64,000 nucleotides of DNA from Pedobacter boryungensis. Lineage in GTDB: Bacteria; Bacteroidota; Bacteroidia; Sphingobacteriales; Sphingobacteriaceae. The position numbers and the translations under genes are program-made. The number at the start of each line of letters is the position of its first letter. Position 1 is the stretch's first letter. Under the pieces are notes generated by a model. The model was not told the origin of the DNA. It saw nothing but the letters and a program-made list of their open reading frames with translations, and ran no database searches. Location: assembly GCF_013204825.1 (NCBI RefSeq), contig NZ_JABMKV010000004.1, positions 1-64,000 on the forward strand. Reading direction: 5' to 3'. This document shows, piece by piece, positions 35,662-42,929 of this stretch.

Positions 35662-38079
35662 CTAAAAAGGCATTCCAATACCAAAGTTATATTGCATAAA
35701 ACGATAGCGATCTGGATTATGAGTAAGGTAATAGTTGTTTTTAAAATTACTAGCGCCACTTAAAAATTTGCTAATAACCCATTGTTCAGACCCTTTAAAT
35801 TGAGGGTCTTTAATTTTTAGTCCTAAATCAAATCTGAAAACAAAGAATTGCACATCGTATCTAAAACCCATACCAGCACCAATTGCTATTTGCTTACCTA
35901 ATTCATTAAGTTTAAAATAGGTTTCAGGCTGAGGATTACCTGGTGAGATATTCCAAACATTTCCCATATCTACGAAAGTTGCACCTTTTAGCTTTCCACC
36001 AAACAGCTTACTAATTAGCATATATCTATATTCTAAATTGCTTTCTATTCGCATTTGTCCTAATTGATCTATACCATAAGATGAGTTTCTAGCCTCAGCA
36101 CTCGTAATTACTTCTCTGTTATAATTACCTGGACCTAAAGTTCGGGCTTGCCAAGCTCTTACTCCACTTGAGCCACCAGCGTAAAATAATTTCTCAAAAG
36201 GAACGGCAATAGAATTTCCATAAGCATAACCTACGCCACCATTTATTCTGGCAATAAATTGTCTATCTCCACCTAAACTTTTGTACCAACGCACATCTAT
36301 TTCTGGTCTAACATATTGATTAAATGGCAAACCGAATATTGTACCATAATCTCCATTTTGTGGATCATGTTTATTTCCAGAAATACTAGTTGCTAATTGC
36401 AAAAGATTACCCGCAAGATCTATATTACCTCTGAAATAGATAAATGATCTATTTTCTAAGAGTTTATTAGCATTTAATGAATAGGCATATTTAATACCAA
36501 GCGTAAAATCTTTACGGCCAAGAAGCTTAATGTTATAAGAGTTCTTTTCAAAAATTTCTTTATTGTTATTGTATTTATCAATATCGCTTTTGTCAAGTGT
36601 ATCTATTAAAACACTACCAAAACGGTACTCGAAATTAAGTGGCGTAAAAGAATGTAATTTAGATTTTGTTTCAACCCAATCATAAGTTATTGAATTAATA
36701 AATATCTTACGCACAGTAATATCCTTTTGTAAGGCATATAAATAACTTGAAGAAAATGTAGTGTACGGCATTCCGTTTTTACCCATTAAAGGGATGGCAA
36801 ACGGCACCATTAATCTTGGTACAGTTAAACTTGCGCTAACTGAAAAATCTTTTTGATAAATATCTCTAAATATAGATTGGTTTTTGCCTATTCGAGATTG
36901 GAGACCACCTTTAACTTGAAATTGAAATTTTTCAGCGCCTTTTAAAAAGTTATTATTGGTATATGTATTACTCAATGTAAATCCTACTGTCCCGCTATTA
37001 AAAGGTACTTCACCTTCAATACGGTTACTCATCGGCTTTTGCGGAATGAGCATAATCACAGGTTCAACTTTGTTACTACTATCTTTTGCCTTCGTATAAT
37101 CTATTTTAACGTTTTTAAATACGTTTAATTCATATAATCTATCGTAAGTTAAAGTCTCTTTCCTAATATCATATATTTCACCTTCTCTAATAAAATCATA
37201 ACGAACAATTGGGTTTCTTCTAAATCTTTTCGAAAGATCTGTATATCTAATGCCTCTAAAAACTCTGTCGTTTAATTTTAGCGAATCTGTAAATCCTTCA
37301 GAATTTGGGGCAATAATAATATTCGATTCGCCAATGGTATAAACTTTATGTTTTAAGCTACTATCTAACGGATTATCAATAATTAATTTAACAATTACTC
37401 TGCTATTATTCTGATTCGAATCTGGCTCATATCTTACATAAGGTCTTACAAAATCATAATATCCGTTTTGGCGCATGAGCTGATAAATTTGTTCTCTCTC
37501 GTAAACCAACGAATCCTCATCATATTGCATGCCTTCTCTTAAGTGAGTAAATAATTTTTTATTTGCTAGATAAAGTGTTTTAACTGTAGTATCGGGAATT
37601 TCGTAGTTAATTTTATTTACAAAAAATGCCGGACCTTCATCTGCAATAAATCTTAATTTGGCCTTCTTATCTTTCACTTCAATTTCAGATTTCACTTTGG
37701 CCATAAAAAAGCCCTTACTTTTTAAGTATTTTTCAATCTGGACACGAGAAATTTCAACTAAATTACTATCTAAAATTGGTGGCGGAGAACCTAGTGGCTT
37801 GATATTACTGGTTTTGTATTTTCCGTTTTTTGTATTAAAAAGATTGTATATAGCCACATTAATTCCTAAGCCTTCTGGTGGTCTTATATCTTTTTGTACA
37901 TAATTATAAGCTTCCTCTTCAAAGGTTTTATCAATGCTATCGATTTTCACTTTTTTAACAATAGATTGATAATCTTCAATATATTTTGTTGAAGAACATC
38001 CTGCGATAAACACAAGAATAAATAGTAATATTGTAAGAATTTGTACCTGCTGCTTATAGTTATACTTGTATGCTTTCAA
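35662..38079 (-). CDS. tamL: TamL: lipoprotein of the BamA/TamA translocation family
   Basis: The 805-aa product has a lipoprotein signal (ILLFILVFIAGCSS, Cys at about 28). POTRA-type domains (about 60-330) and a C-terminal surface-antigen barrel with FRFDLGLKIKDP and a final YNFGIGMPF follow. In Bacteroidetes, TamA-like barrels carry a lipid anchor and are named TamL; they act with TamB in outer-membrane protein or lipid handling. The only in-frame start before the signal is TTG at 38079, because TGA lies four codons upstream. The start therefore overlaps the divergent methyltransferase start by 10 bp, and each promoter must lie inside the other gene. Confidence 0.9.
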   Translation of the reverse strand: MKAYKYNYKQQVQILTILLFILVFIAGCSSTKYIEDYQSIVKKVKIDSIDKTFEEEAYNYVQKDIRPPEGLGINVAIYNLFNTKNGKYKTSNIKPLGSPPPILDSNLVEISRVQIEKYLKSKGFFMAKVKSEIEVKDKKAKLRFIADEGPAFFVNKINYEIPDTTVKTLYLANKKLFTHLREGMQYDEDSLVYEREQIYQLMRQNGYYDFVRPYVRYEPDSNQNNSRVIVKLIIDNPLDSSLKHKVYTIGESNIIIAPNSEGFTDSLKLNDRVFRGIRYTDLSKRFRRNPIVRYDFIREGEIYDIRKETLTYDRLYELNVFKNVKIDYTKAKDSSNKVEPVIMLIPQKPMSNRIEGEVPFNSGTVGFTLSNTYTNNNFLKGAEKFQFQVKGGLQSRIGKNQSIFRDIYQKDFSVSASLTVPRLMVPFAIPLMGKNGMPYTTFSSSYLYALQKDITVRKIFINSITYDWVETKSKLHSFTPLNFEYRFGSVLIDTLDKSDIDKYNNNKEIFEKNSYNIKLLGRKDFTLGIKYAYSLNANKLLENRSFIYFRGNIDLAGNLLQLATSISGNKHDPQNGDYGTIFGLPFNQYVRPEIDVRWYKSLGGDRQFIARINGGVGYAYGNSIAVPFEKLFYAGGSSGVRAWQARTLGPGNYNREVITSAEARNSSYGIDQLGQMRIESNLEYRYMLISKLFGGKLKGATFVDMGNVWNISPGNPQPETYFKLNELGKQIAIGAGMGFRYDVQFFVFRFDLGLKIKDPQFKGSEQWVISKFLSGASNFKNNYYLTHNPDRYRFMQYNFGIGMPF

Positions 38080-38816
38080 AATCTCAAATCAGTTTTATAA
38101 AATCTCTACATCAAAAAAAGTACCGCAAAGAAAGTGGAATATTTATTATTGAAGGTATAAAATCTATCACAGAATTCATAAACTCTAACTACCAACTACA
38201 TAGTATCTATTACACACCTACGCATCTCCCTTCTTTACCCAAAAACACCGCAAATATAAAGTTATTTGAAGTAAACAACGGCGAATTAGAGAAGATTAGT
38301 ACGTTACAAACTCCTCAAGGAATTTTAGCTTTAGTACATATCCCTGTTAAACAGAAATTAGATGTTAAAAGTTTGAAAAACTCTTTTTCTTTGGTATTGG
38401 ATGATGTACAAGATCCCGGAAATTTCGGAACAATTATTCGTACTGCAGACTGGTTCGGAATAAAAAATGTAATCTGTTCTGAAAACACAGTTGAAGCCTA
38501 TAATCCCAAAACAGTGCAATCTACTATGGGCTCTTTATGTCGTGTAAATATTATTTATACTAACCTTATTTCTCTTTTTGAAGAAGTAAAAGTTCCTGTT
38601 TTTGGTGCCTTATTAGATGGCAACAATATTTATAGCACAAATTGGGGTAAAGAAGGTCTAATTTTATTAGGGAACGAAGGACATGGAATTAAGGAGGAGT
38701 TGATTGAAAAAATTACTATTCCAGTAACTATTCCGCGTATTGGTGCAGCCGAATCATTAAACGTGGCGGTTTCTGCTGCTATATTTTGTAGTGAATTAAG
38801 TAGAGGTAATAAATAA
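38070..38816 (+). CDS. SpoU/TrmH-family RNA 2'-O-methyltransferase
   Basis: The 248-aa product has the N-terminal substrate-binding region (KYRKESGIFIIEGIKSI) and the SPOUT knot with the three family motifs: VQDPGNFGTIIRTADWFGI, ILLGNEGHGI, and IPRIGAAESLNVAVSAAIF. It uses SAM to methylate ribose in rRNA or tRNA; the target is unclear (RlmB-like). The ATG at 38070 is supported by the typical family start (MLSKSQISFIKSLHQKKYRK). It is head to head with tamL, with overlapping starts. Confidence 0.94.
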   Translation: MLSKSQISFIKSLHQKKYRKESGIFIIEGIKSITEFINSNYQLHSIYYTPTHLPSLPKNTANIKLFEVNNGELEKISTLQTPQGILALVHIPVKQKLDVKSLKNSFSLVLDDVQDPGNFGTIIRTADWFGIKNVICSENTVEAYNPKTVQSTMGSLCRVNIIYTNLISLFEEVKVPVFGALLDGNNIYSTNWGKEGLILLGNEGHGIKEELIEKITIPVTIPRIGAAESLNVAVSAAIFCSELSRGNK

Positions 38817-38837
38817 ATTGAATTTTTAAGCATTCCC

Positions 38838-38868
38838 TTTGTATCCTAACATATAATTGTTATTTTTG
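38838..38868 (+). promoter_or_regulatory. Consensus promoter for tRNA-Cys
   Basis: TTTG at 38838-38841, a 19-bp spacer and TATTTTTG at 38861-38868 match the Bacteroidetes -33/-7 pair. The tRNA starts 17 bp downstream. The same transcript probably continues into the small gene at 38995. Confidence 0.72.
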
Positions 38869-38885
38869 CAACCTTGAATTTAAAA

Positions 38886-38956
38886 GGTCGAGTGGCCGAG
38901 TGGCTAGGCAGAGGTCTGCAAAACCTTGTACAGCGGTTCGAATCCGCTCTCGACCT
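38886..38956 (+). tRNA. tRNA-Cys (anticodon GCA)
   Basis: Acceptor stem GGTCGAG pairs with CTCGACC. Anticodon stem GAGGT/ACCTT carries loop CTGCAAA, giving GCA. T stem AGCGG/CCGCT carries loop TTCGAAT. The discriminator is U, the known identity base of tRNA-Cys. CCA is not encoded. Confidence 0.96.
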
Positions 38957-38994
38957 CATATTTTATATTAATTAAAGAAATAAAGCTCATTATC

Positions 38995-39171
38995 ATGGCA
39001 GTAACAAGATTAAAAAGAAAAGACAGATATAATAAAAACGTTTCTCGTTTAGAAGTTAAAACTTTAAAGTTAGCTACTAACCTAGAGTTAGGAAGCCGTT
39101 CTAAGCAATCTAAAACAGATCAGCTGGCTAAAAACAACGCTGTATTAGCTCAATTAGAGGCTAAAGGTTAG
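38995..39171 (+). CDS. Small basic conserved protein (58 aa)
   Basis: The real start is the ATG at 38995; the longer frame from 38926 runs through the tRNA. The product, starting MAVTRLKRKDRYNKN, is rich in Lys and Arg with a helical C-terminal half (SKTDQLAKNNAVLAQLEAK). I cannot name a function. The basic N terminus could bind RNA or the ribosome. It lies 38 bp after tRNA-Cys and before a terminator, so it is probably read from the tRNA promoter as one transcript. Proteins of this kind are seen in other Sphingobacteriaceae (from memory). Confidence 0.75.
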   Translation: MAVTRLKRKDRYNKNVSRLEVKTLKLATNLELGSRSKQSKTDQLAKNNAVLAQLEAKG

Positions 39172-39197
39172 TCATTTTTTTTCTTTTAAGAATTTAA

Positions 39198-39231
39198 AAG
39201 CATCTCAGATTTATTTTTGGGATGCTTTTTT
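39198..39231 (+). terminator. Terminator after the small basic protein gene
   Basis: AAGCATCTC and GGGATGCTT pair (9 bp with one mismatch) around an AT-rich loop. TTTTT follows. Confidence 0.75.
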
Positions 39232-39286
39232 GTGCGCCATATTTTCGATAACTCTCTCCTCCCTTCATTTAAAATTATAATGTAAA

Positions 39287-39337
39287 TAAATTTGCGTAAG
39301 TAAATGCTTACTTATAAATTTGTAAGTAAACGCTTAC
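39287..39337 (+). promoter_or_regulatory. Duplicated promoter-operator for the ArsR-type regulator
   Basis: Two 16-bp palindromes, GTAAGTAAATGCTTAC (39296-39311) and GTAAGTAAACGCTTAC (39322-39337), differ at one base. Each is directly preceded by the -7 box TAAATTTG (39287-39294 and 39315-39322). The start codon follows 6 bp after the second operator. This is the layout expected for autorepression by a winged-helix ArsR dimer, with the promoter unit duplicated in tandem. Confidence 0.8.
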
Positions 39338-39343
39338 GTAATT

Positions 39344-39673
39344 ATGAGAAGAGATGTATTTCAGGCAATTTCTGATCCAACTAGAAGAGAAATTATAAAC
39401 CTAATTGCTTTTCAATCGTTAAATTTAAATGCCATTGCAGAAAATTTTGACATGAGTAGACCTGCTATTTCTCAGCATATCAAAATTTTAACAGAATGCG
39501 GCTTAGTTTCCATTAAAAAAGAAGGACGTGAACGGTTTTGCGAAGTTAAATTTCAAAAACTAAAGGAAGTTTCTAAATGGATAGAACAATACAGTTCATT
39601 TTGGAACGACAAACTGGACGCACTCGAAATTTATTTATCAACTAACACAGCTAAAGTAGAACCTAAAAAATAA
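39344..39673 (+). CDS. ArsR-family transcriptional regulator
   Basis: The 109-aa winged-helix protein shows the typical ArsR start (FQAISDPTRREIINLIAF). Its recognition helix region is NFDMSRPAISQHIKILTECG and the wing is IKKEGRERFCEV. No paired metal-binding Cys is evident, so it is probably not a metal sensor but belongs to the subgroup linked to SRPBCC proteins. It is followed after 4 bp by an SRPBCC gene, and twin operators lie upstream. Confidence 0.93.
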   Translation: MRRDVFQAISDPTRREIINLIAFQSLNLNAIAENFDMSRPAISQHIKILTECGLVSIKKEGRERFCEVKFQKLKEVSKWIEQYSSFWNDKLDALEIYLSTNTAKVEPKK

Positions 39674-39677
39674 TACT

Positions 39678-40124
39678 ATGAAATCAAATAATGTAATTGT
39701 TGAAAGAACATATAACGCTCCTATTGCTAAAGTTTGGAGTGCAATTACCGATGTTAACGAAATGAGAAATTGGTATTTCCAATTAGAGGATTTTAAACCT
39801 AAAGTTGGTTTTAAGTTTGATTTTCTTGGGGGTCCAGAAGATGGAAAACAATATCTTCATTTGTGTGAAGTAACCGAAGTTGTGGATGGTAAAAAAATAA
39901 CATATAGTTGGCGATATGATAATTACCCAGGAAATTCGTTTGTAACTTGGGAATTATTTGATAAAGGAGAAGAAACTTTATTAAGAATAACACATGCTGG
40001 TTTAGAAACTTTTGCCGGTTTAGGAGCTGAATTTGAAAAAACAAGTTTCAATGGTGGTTGGACTTACTTTGTATATACTGCACTGAAAAATTATTTAGAA
40101 CCTAATGAATCATTTAAAGTTTAG
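39678..40124 (+). CDS. SRPBCC (START/AHSA1-like) domain protein
   Basis: The 148-aa product shows the family pattern IVERTYNAPIAKVWSAITD, MRNWYFQLEDFKPKVGFKF and WRYDNYPGNSFVTWELF, and a C-terminal helix with GGWTYFVYTALKNYL. The fold holds a hydrophobic cavity; the ligand is unknown. It is coupled to the ArsR gene, and a broken DUF1801 gene follows 35 bp later. ArsR-SRPBCC-DUF1801 sets are common, so the three were probably one operon. Confidence 0.9.
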   Translation: MKSNNVIVERTYNAPIAKVWSAITDVNEMRNWYFQLEDFKPKVGFKFDFLGGPEDGKQYLHLCEVTEVVDGKKITYSWRYDNYPGNSFVTWELFDKGEETLLRITHAGLETFAGLGAEFEKTSFNGGWTYFVYTALKNYLEPNESFKV

Positions 40125-40159
40125 GTGCAAATTGTATATAATTAAAATCATTCTTCAGC

Positions 40160-40519
40160 ATGGAAAAAGAGCTCTCTCCCATTGATTATTATATTAGAGG
40201 CTTCCCCTCTAAAGTCCAAGAACTTTTACAACAGGTTAGAGAAACCATTAGGAATATAGCTCCCGAGGCAAAAGAAAAAATCAGTTATGGTATTCCTACT
40301 TTTTATTTAAACTAAAATCTAATCCATTTTGCAGGTTACAAAAACCATATTGGTTTATATCCTGGTTCACGAGGAATTGAAGTATTTAAAAAGGAATTAT
40401 CAAAATATAAAAGCGCTAAAGGGTCTGTACAATTTCCATTAAATCAACCAATTCCATTCGATCTTATTGCTAAAATAACCAAGTATAGAGTAAAGACTAT
40501 AATAGAAAAATATAAATAA
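40160..40519 (+). pseudogene. DUF1801-family (YdhG-like) gene interrupted by one in-frame stop
   Basis: From ATG 40160 the frame reads MEKELSPIDYYIRGFPSKV to GIPTFYLN. It then hits TAA at 40313-40315 (codon 52) and continues in the same frame as NLIHFAGYKNHIGLYPGS to the final stop TAA at 40517-40519. The joined 119-codon product matches the DUF1801 pattern, in which the stop codon replaces a residue between the FYLN and NLIHF strands (often Gly or Lys in relatives, from memory). A single substitution such as AAA or GAA to TAA would explain it. No frameshift is present and codons after the stop look intact, so the lesion is recent, or a sequencing error, or read through. Its end abuts pyrD. 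Confidence 0.85.
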
Positions 40520-41548
40520 TTAAACCAGTTCCTTACAAATTTGCTTAATTAAACCTGGACCTTCGTAAATAAAACCAGTATATAATTGTACTAAGGAAGC
40601 TCCAGCGTTTATTTTATCTTTTGCATCTTGGGCTGAATGTATACCACCAACACCAATAATTGGAAAAGATTTTCCAGATTTCTCTGCTAAATAACGAATA
40701 ACTTCTGTAGAACGTTGCGTTAGTGGTTTTCCACTTAAGCCACCCATTTCACTTTTCAGTCCTTCTTCGGTGTATAAACCGTTTCTATCTATTGTTGTAT
40801 TTGTAGCAATAACACCAGCAATACCAGTTTCTTTCACAATTTCTACTATATCATTTAATTGCTCATTAGTTAAATCAGGAGCAATTTTTAAAAGAATAGG
40901 GCGAGAAATCTCATTTTTAAGATTGCGTTGTTGCAAAGTATTCAACAATTCCTTTAATGGTTCCTTTTCTTGCAAGGCTCTCAAACCAGGTGTATTTGGC
41001 GAACTTACATTTACCACAAAGTAATCTACTACATCGAACAAACGATCAAAGCATTTGATATAATCGCTTACTGCATCTTCGTTAGGTGTATTTTTATTTT
41101 TACCAATGTTTCCACCAATAACAATTTGAGGTTCTTTTTCTTTGAGCAAACGTAAACGCTCTGCCATCACGTCTACTCCTTTATTGTTAAAGCCCATCCT
41201 ATTGATGATTGCCTCATCATCTTGTAGCCTAAACATGCGTGGTTTGTCATTTCCTGGTTGTGGCAAAGGCGTAACCGTTCCAACTTCTATAAATCCAAAA
41301 CCTAGGTTGCTTAGAGCCTCAACGTATTCGCCATTTTTATCAAATCCTGCTGCTAAACCAACGGGATTTTTAAATTTAATGCCAAAAACTTCTCTTTCTA
41401 GACCTTTAAAACTCACATCATAACTGCTTCTCAGAATAGTTTTTCCGAATGGAAAATAATCATGAAACCATTTTAAGCGTTTTACCACAAAGTGATGCAC
41501 ATTTTCTGGGTCGAACTTAAAAAAAACAGGTTTAATGAGGCGATACAT
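40520..41548 (-). CDS. pyrD: Dihydroorotate dehydrogenase (quinone), class 2
   Basis: The 342-aa enzyme is the membrane-associated class 2 type. The amphipathic N-terminal segment ([19 protein letters not shown]) that docks to the quinone pool is present. It is followed by the FMN-binding TIM barrel with [14 protein letters not shown], the active-site loop [14 protein letters not shown], and [12 protein letters not shown] near the phosphate site. It converts dihydroorotate to orotate in pyrimidine synthesis. It appears to be monocistronic. On the minus strand TATCTTCG just before the ATG is a near -7 box. Confidence 0.96.
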   Translation of the reverse strand: MYRLIKPVFFKFDPENVHHFVVKRLKWFHDYFPFGKTILRSSYDVSFKGLEREVFGIKFKNPVGLAAGFDKNGEYVEALSNLGFGFIEVGTVTPLPQPGNDKPRMFRLQDDEAIINRMGFNNKGVDVMAERLRLLKEKEPQIVIGGNIGKNKNTPNEDAVSDYIKCFDRLFDVVDYFVVNVSSPNTPGLRALQEKEPLKELLNTLQQRNLKNEISRPILLKIAPDLTNEQLNDIVEIVKETGIAGVIATNTTIDRNGLYTEEGLKSEMGGLSGKPLTQRSTEVIRYLAEKSGKSFPIIGVGGIHSAQDAKDKINAGASLVQLYTGFIYEGPGLIKQICKELV

Positions 41549-41591
41549 GACACGAAGATAAGAAGCATTTTTATATTTTAATATTCACGAC

Positions 41592-41624
41592 AAAAAAAAG
41601 CCAAAACACAAAATGTTTCGGCTT
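41592..41624 (-). terminator. Terminator after the NAD(P)-binding protein gene
   Basis: On the minus strand AAGCCGAAACA and TGTTTTGGCTT pair (11 bp with one G-U pair). A run of eight T follows. It lies 25 bp past the stop of the gene ending at 41649. Confidence 0.82.
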
Positions 41625-41648
41625 AAGAAATACTATATTTCGTATGAG

Positions 41649-42299
41649 TTAATATGCTGCAGTAAATTGCTCTTGATGATGTGATTTATTTTCTATTTCA
41701 TCTGCAATTACAATGGCTAAATCTTCTACTGATAAAATTGAACGCCATTCTTCATTAAATACTGGACTGGTTTTACCTAAACGATATTTACCTGTACGAC
41801 CAGTCGTGATTCCTTGATGCATTTCAATTGCTGGACTAAAAAACACCCAATCTACATCCTTTTCTTGTTTTAAAGTATTGAAATAACTTCTTACTGCAGA
41901 TGCACCTGGATAATATTCGGTTGGGAAATCAGGACCATCGACTAACTGATGACCATCAATCTGTAATGTACCTGCTCCCCCAATGTATATAAATCTTTTC
42001 ACTCCTGCTTCCTTTACAGCTTTTTGAATTGAAATTGAGCCATTAATAATATCATCATAAATGTTTGGGTTTGTCCAACCACCGTTATATGCACTTATTA
42101 CAACGTCTGCTCCCTTTAAAATTTCGATTAATTTTTCTGTTTCAAAAACATCAACAGCTTTCTTAATTAATTTTTCATTACTTACCTCAATTTTGTCAAC
42201 ATTTCGAGCAATGGCAATCACTTCGTTTCCTCTTGTTAATAATTCGTTTAAAATGGCTTTACCTACAAATCCTGTAGCGCCTACTAATGCTATTTTCAT
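41649..42299 (-). CDS. NAD(P)H-binding atypical short-chain dehydrogenase-like protein
   Basis: The 216-aa Rossmann protein has the dinucleotide loop GATGFVGKAIL at residues 8-18 and a second strand with basic residues (VIAIARNVDKIE), which favours NADPH. It has GADVVISAYNGG and FIYIGGAGTLQIDG in the middle. No classical YxxxK pair is obvious, so it is of the NmrA/YwnB-like atypical type and may be a redox sensor or quinone-type reductase. It follows an Rrf2 regulator, and both genes carry the same upstream palindrome. Confidence 0.88.
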   Translation of the reverse strand: MKIALVGATGFVGKAILNELLTRGNEVIAIARNVDKIEVSNEKLIKKAVDVFETEKLIEILKGADVVISAYNGGWTNPNIYDDIINGSISIQKAVKEAGVKRFIYIGGAGTLQIDGHQLVDGPDFPTEYYPGASAVRSYFNTLKQEKDVDWVFFSPAIEMHQGITTGRTGKYRLGKTSPVFNEEWRSILSVEDLAIVIADEIENKSHHQEQFTAAY

Positions 42300-42314
42300 A
42301 TATTTAATTTTAAG

Positions 42315-42334
42315 TGTAATTAATTTTATTACAG
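42315..42334. promoter_or_regulatory. Rrf2-type operator before the NAD(P)-binding protein gene
   Basis: TGTAAT, seven bases, ATTACA (42315-42333) form an inverted repeat followed by G. The element before the rrf2 gene (42763-42783) has the same arms and the same 7-bp spacing. It lies 15 bp upstream of the regulated ATG. Confidence 0.78.
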
Positions 42335-42350
42335 TTTTAATAAAAAAAAG

Positions 42351-42761
42351 CTAACTGAATTTGCTGCTAAAATCTGCTAAGCTTTGTTTATTCAATTGCT
42401 TAATTAAAATCAATTCTGTATCGTTATATAAATCATTTAAGTGTTCGTTAATATTTTTTCCAACTGGACATTTTGGATTTGGTGTATTTTTTTGACTTCC
42501 CAAAAGTGAAATCTGTTTTACACTTTGGTAAATTGCTCCAAGGGTAATTTCGTTAGCAGAAATAGCCAATGAGGATCCTCCATTTTTACCTTCTTTACTT
42601 TGAACAAAACCATTAATACGTAAATTGATTAACTCTTTACGTACCATTGCTGGATTAATATTGATACTACCCGCTAAATATTCTGAAGACAATAGCTCTC
42701 CATTAGCTTTATCTAGTAGTGTTAAAATATGCAAAGCGATAGAAAATCTTCCGTTGTTCAT
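42351..42761 (-). CDS. Rrf2-family transcriptional regulator
   Basis: The start at ATG 42761 (MNNGRFSIALHILTLL) fits the family; the frame also opens at a TTG at 42788. The product is about 136 aa, with the Rrf2 helix-turn-helix (YLAGSININPAMVRKEL) and wing (GFVQSKEGKNGGSSLAI). Only one Cys (NPKCPVG) remains in the region where Fe-S Rrf2 members have three, so it is probably not an Fe-S sensor and may be of the YwnA/redox type. Operators upstream of it and of the next gene support autoregulation and control of the NAD(P)-binding protein. Confidence 0.9.
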   Translation of the reverse strand: MNNGRFSIALHILTLLDKANGELLSSEYLAGSININPAMVRKELINLRINGFVQSKEGKNGGSSLAISANEITLGAIYQSVKQISLLGSQKNTPNPKCPVGKNINEHLNDLYNDTELILIKQLNKQSLADFSSKFS

Positions 42762-42762
42762 T

Positions 42763-42783
42763 CTGTAATTATTTTTATTACAG
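42763..42783. promoter_or_regulatory. Rrf2-type operator before rrf2
   Basis: CTGTAAT, seven bases, ATTACAG is a perfect 7-bp inverted repeat directly before the rrf2 ATG. It shares arms and spacing with the site at 42315-42334. Confidence 0.78.
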
Positions 42784-42892
42784 TACAAATGTATAGATTA
42801 AATTTAGAATTGCAAACTTTCTAAAGAAATAAAATTTGATGTGAGCACTAGGATTTGACTTAGTTACTTCCCTTCATTTCAAAAACTTATAC

Positions 42893-42922
42893 TTGAAAAC
42901 AGGCTTAAAAATCGTATTTTTG
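42893..42922 (+). promoter_or_regulatory. Consensus promoter for the ABC-F gene, giving a very short leader
   Basis: TTG at 42893-42895, a 19-bp spacer and TATTTTTG at 42915-42922 match the Bacteroidetes promoter. The ATG at 42930 lies only 7 bases after the box, so the leader would be a few bases or none. Confidence 0.7.
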
Positions 42923-42929
42923 CACCGAA

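Noticed and set aside
38926..38994. Upstream extension of the small basic protein through tRNA-Cys
   Set aside because: The extension translates tRNA sequence; the ATG at 38995 gives a normal small protein.
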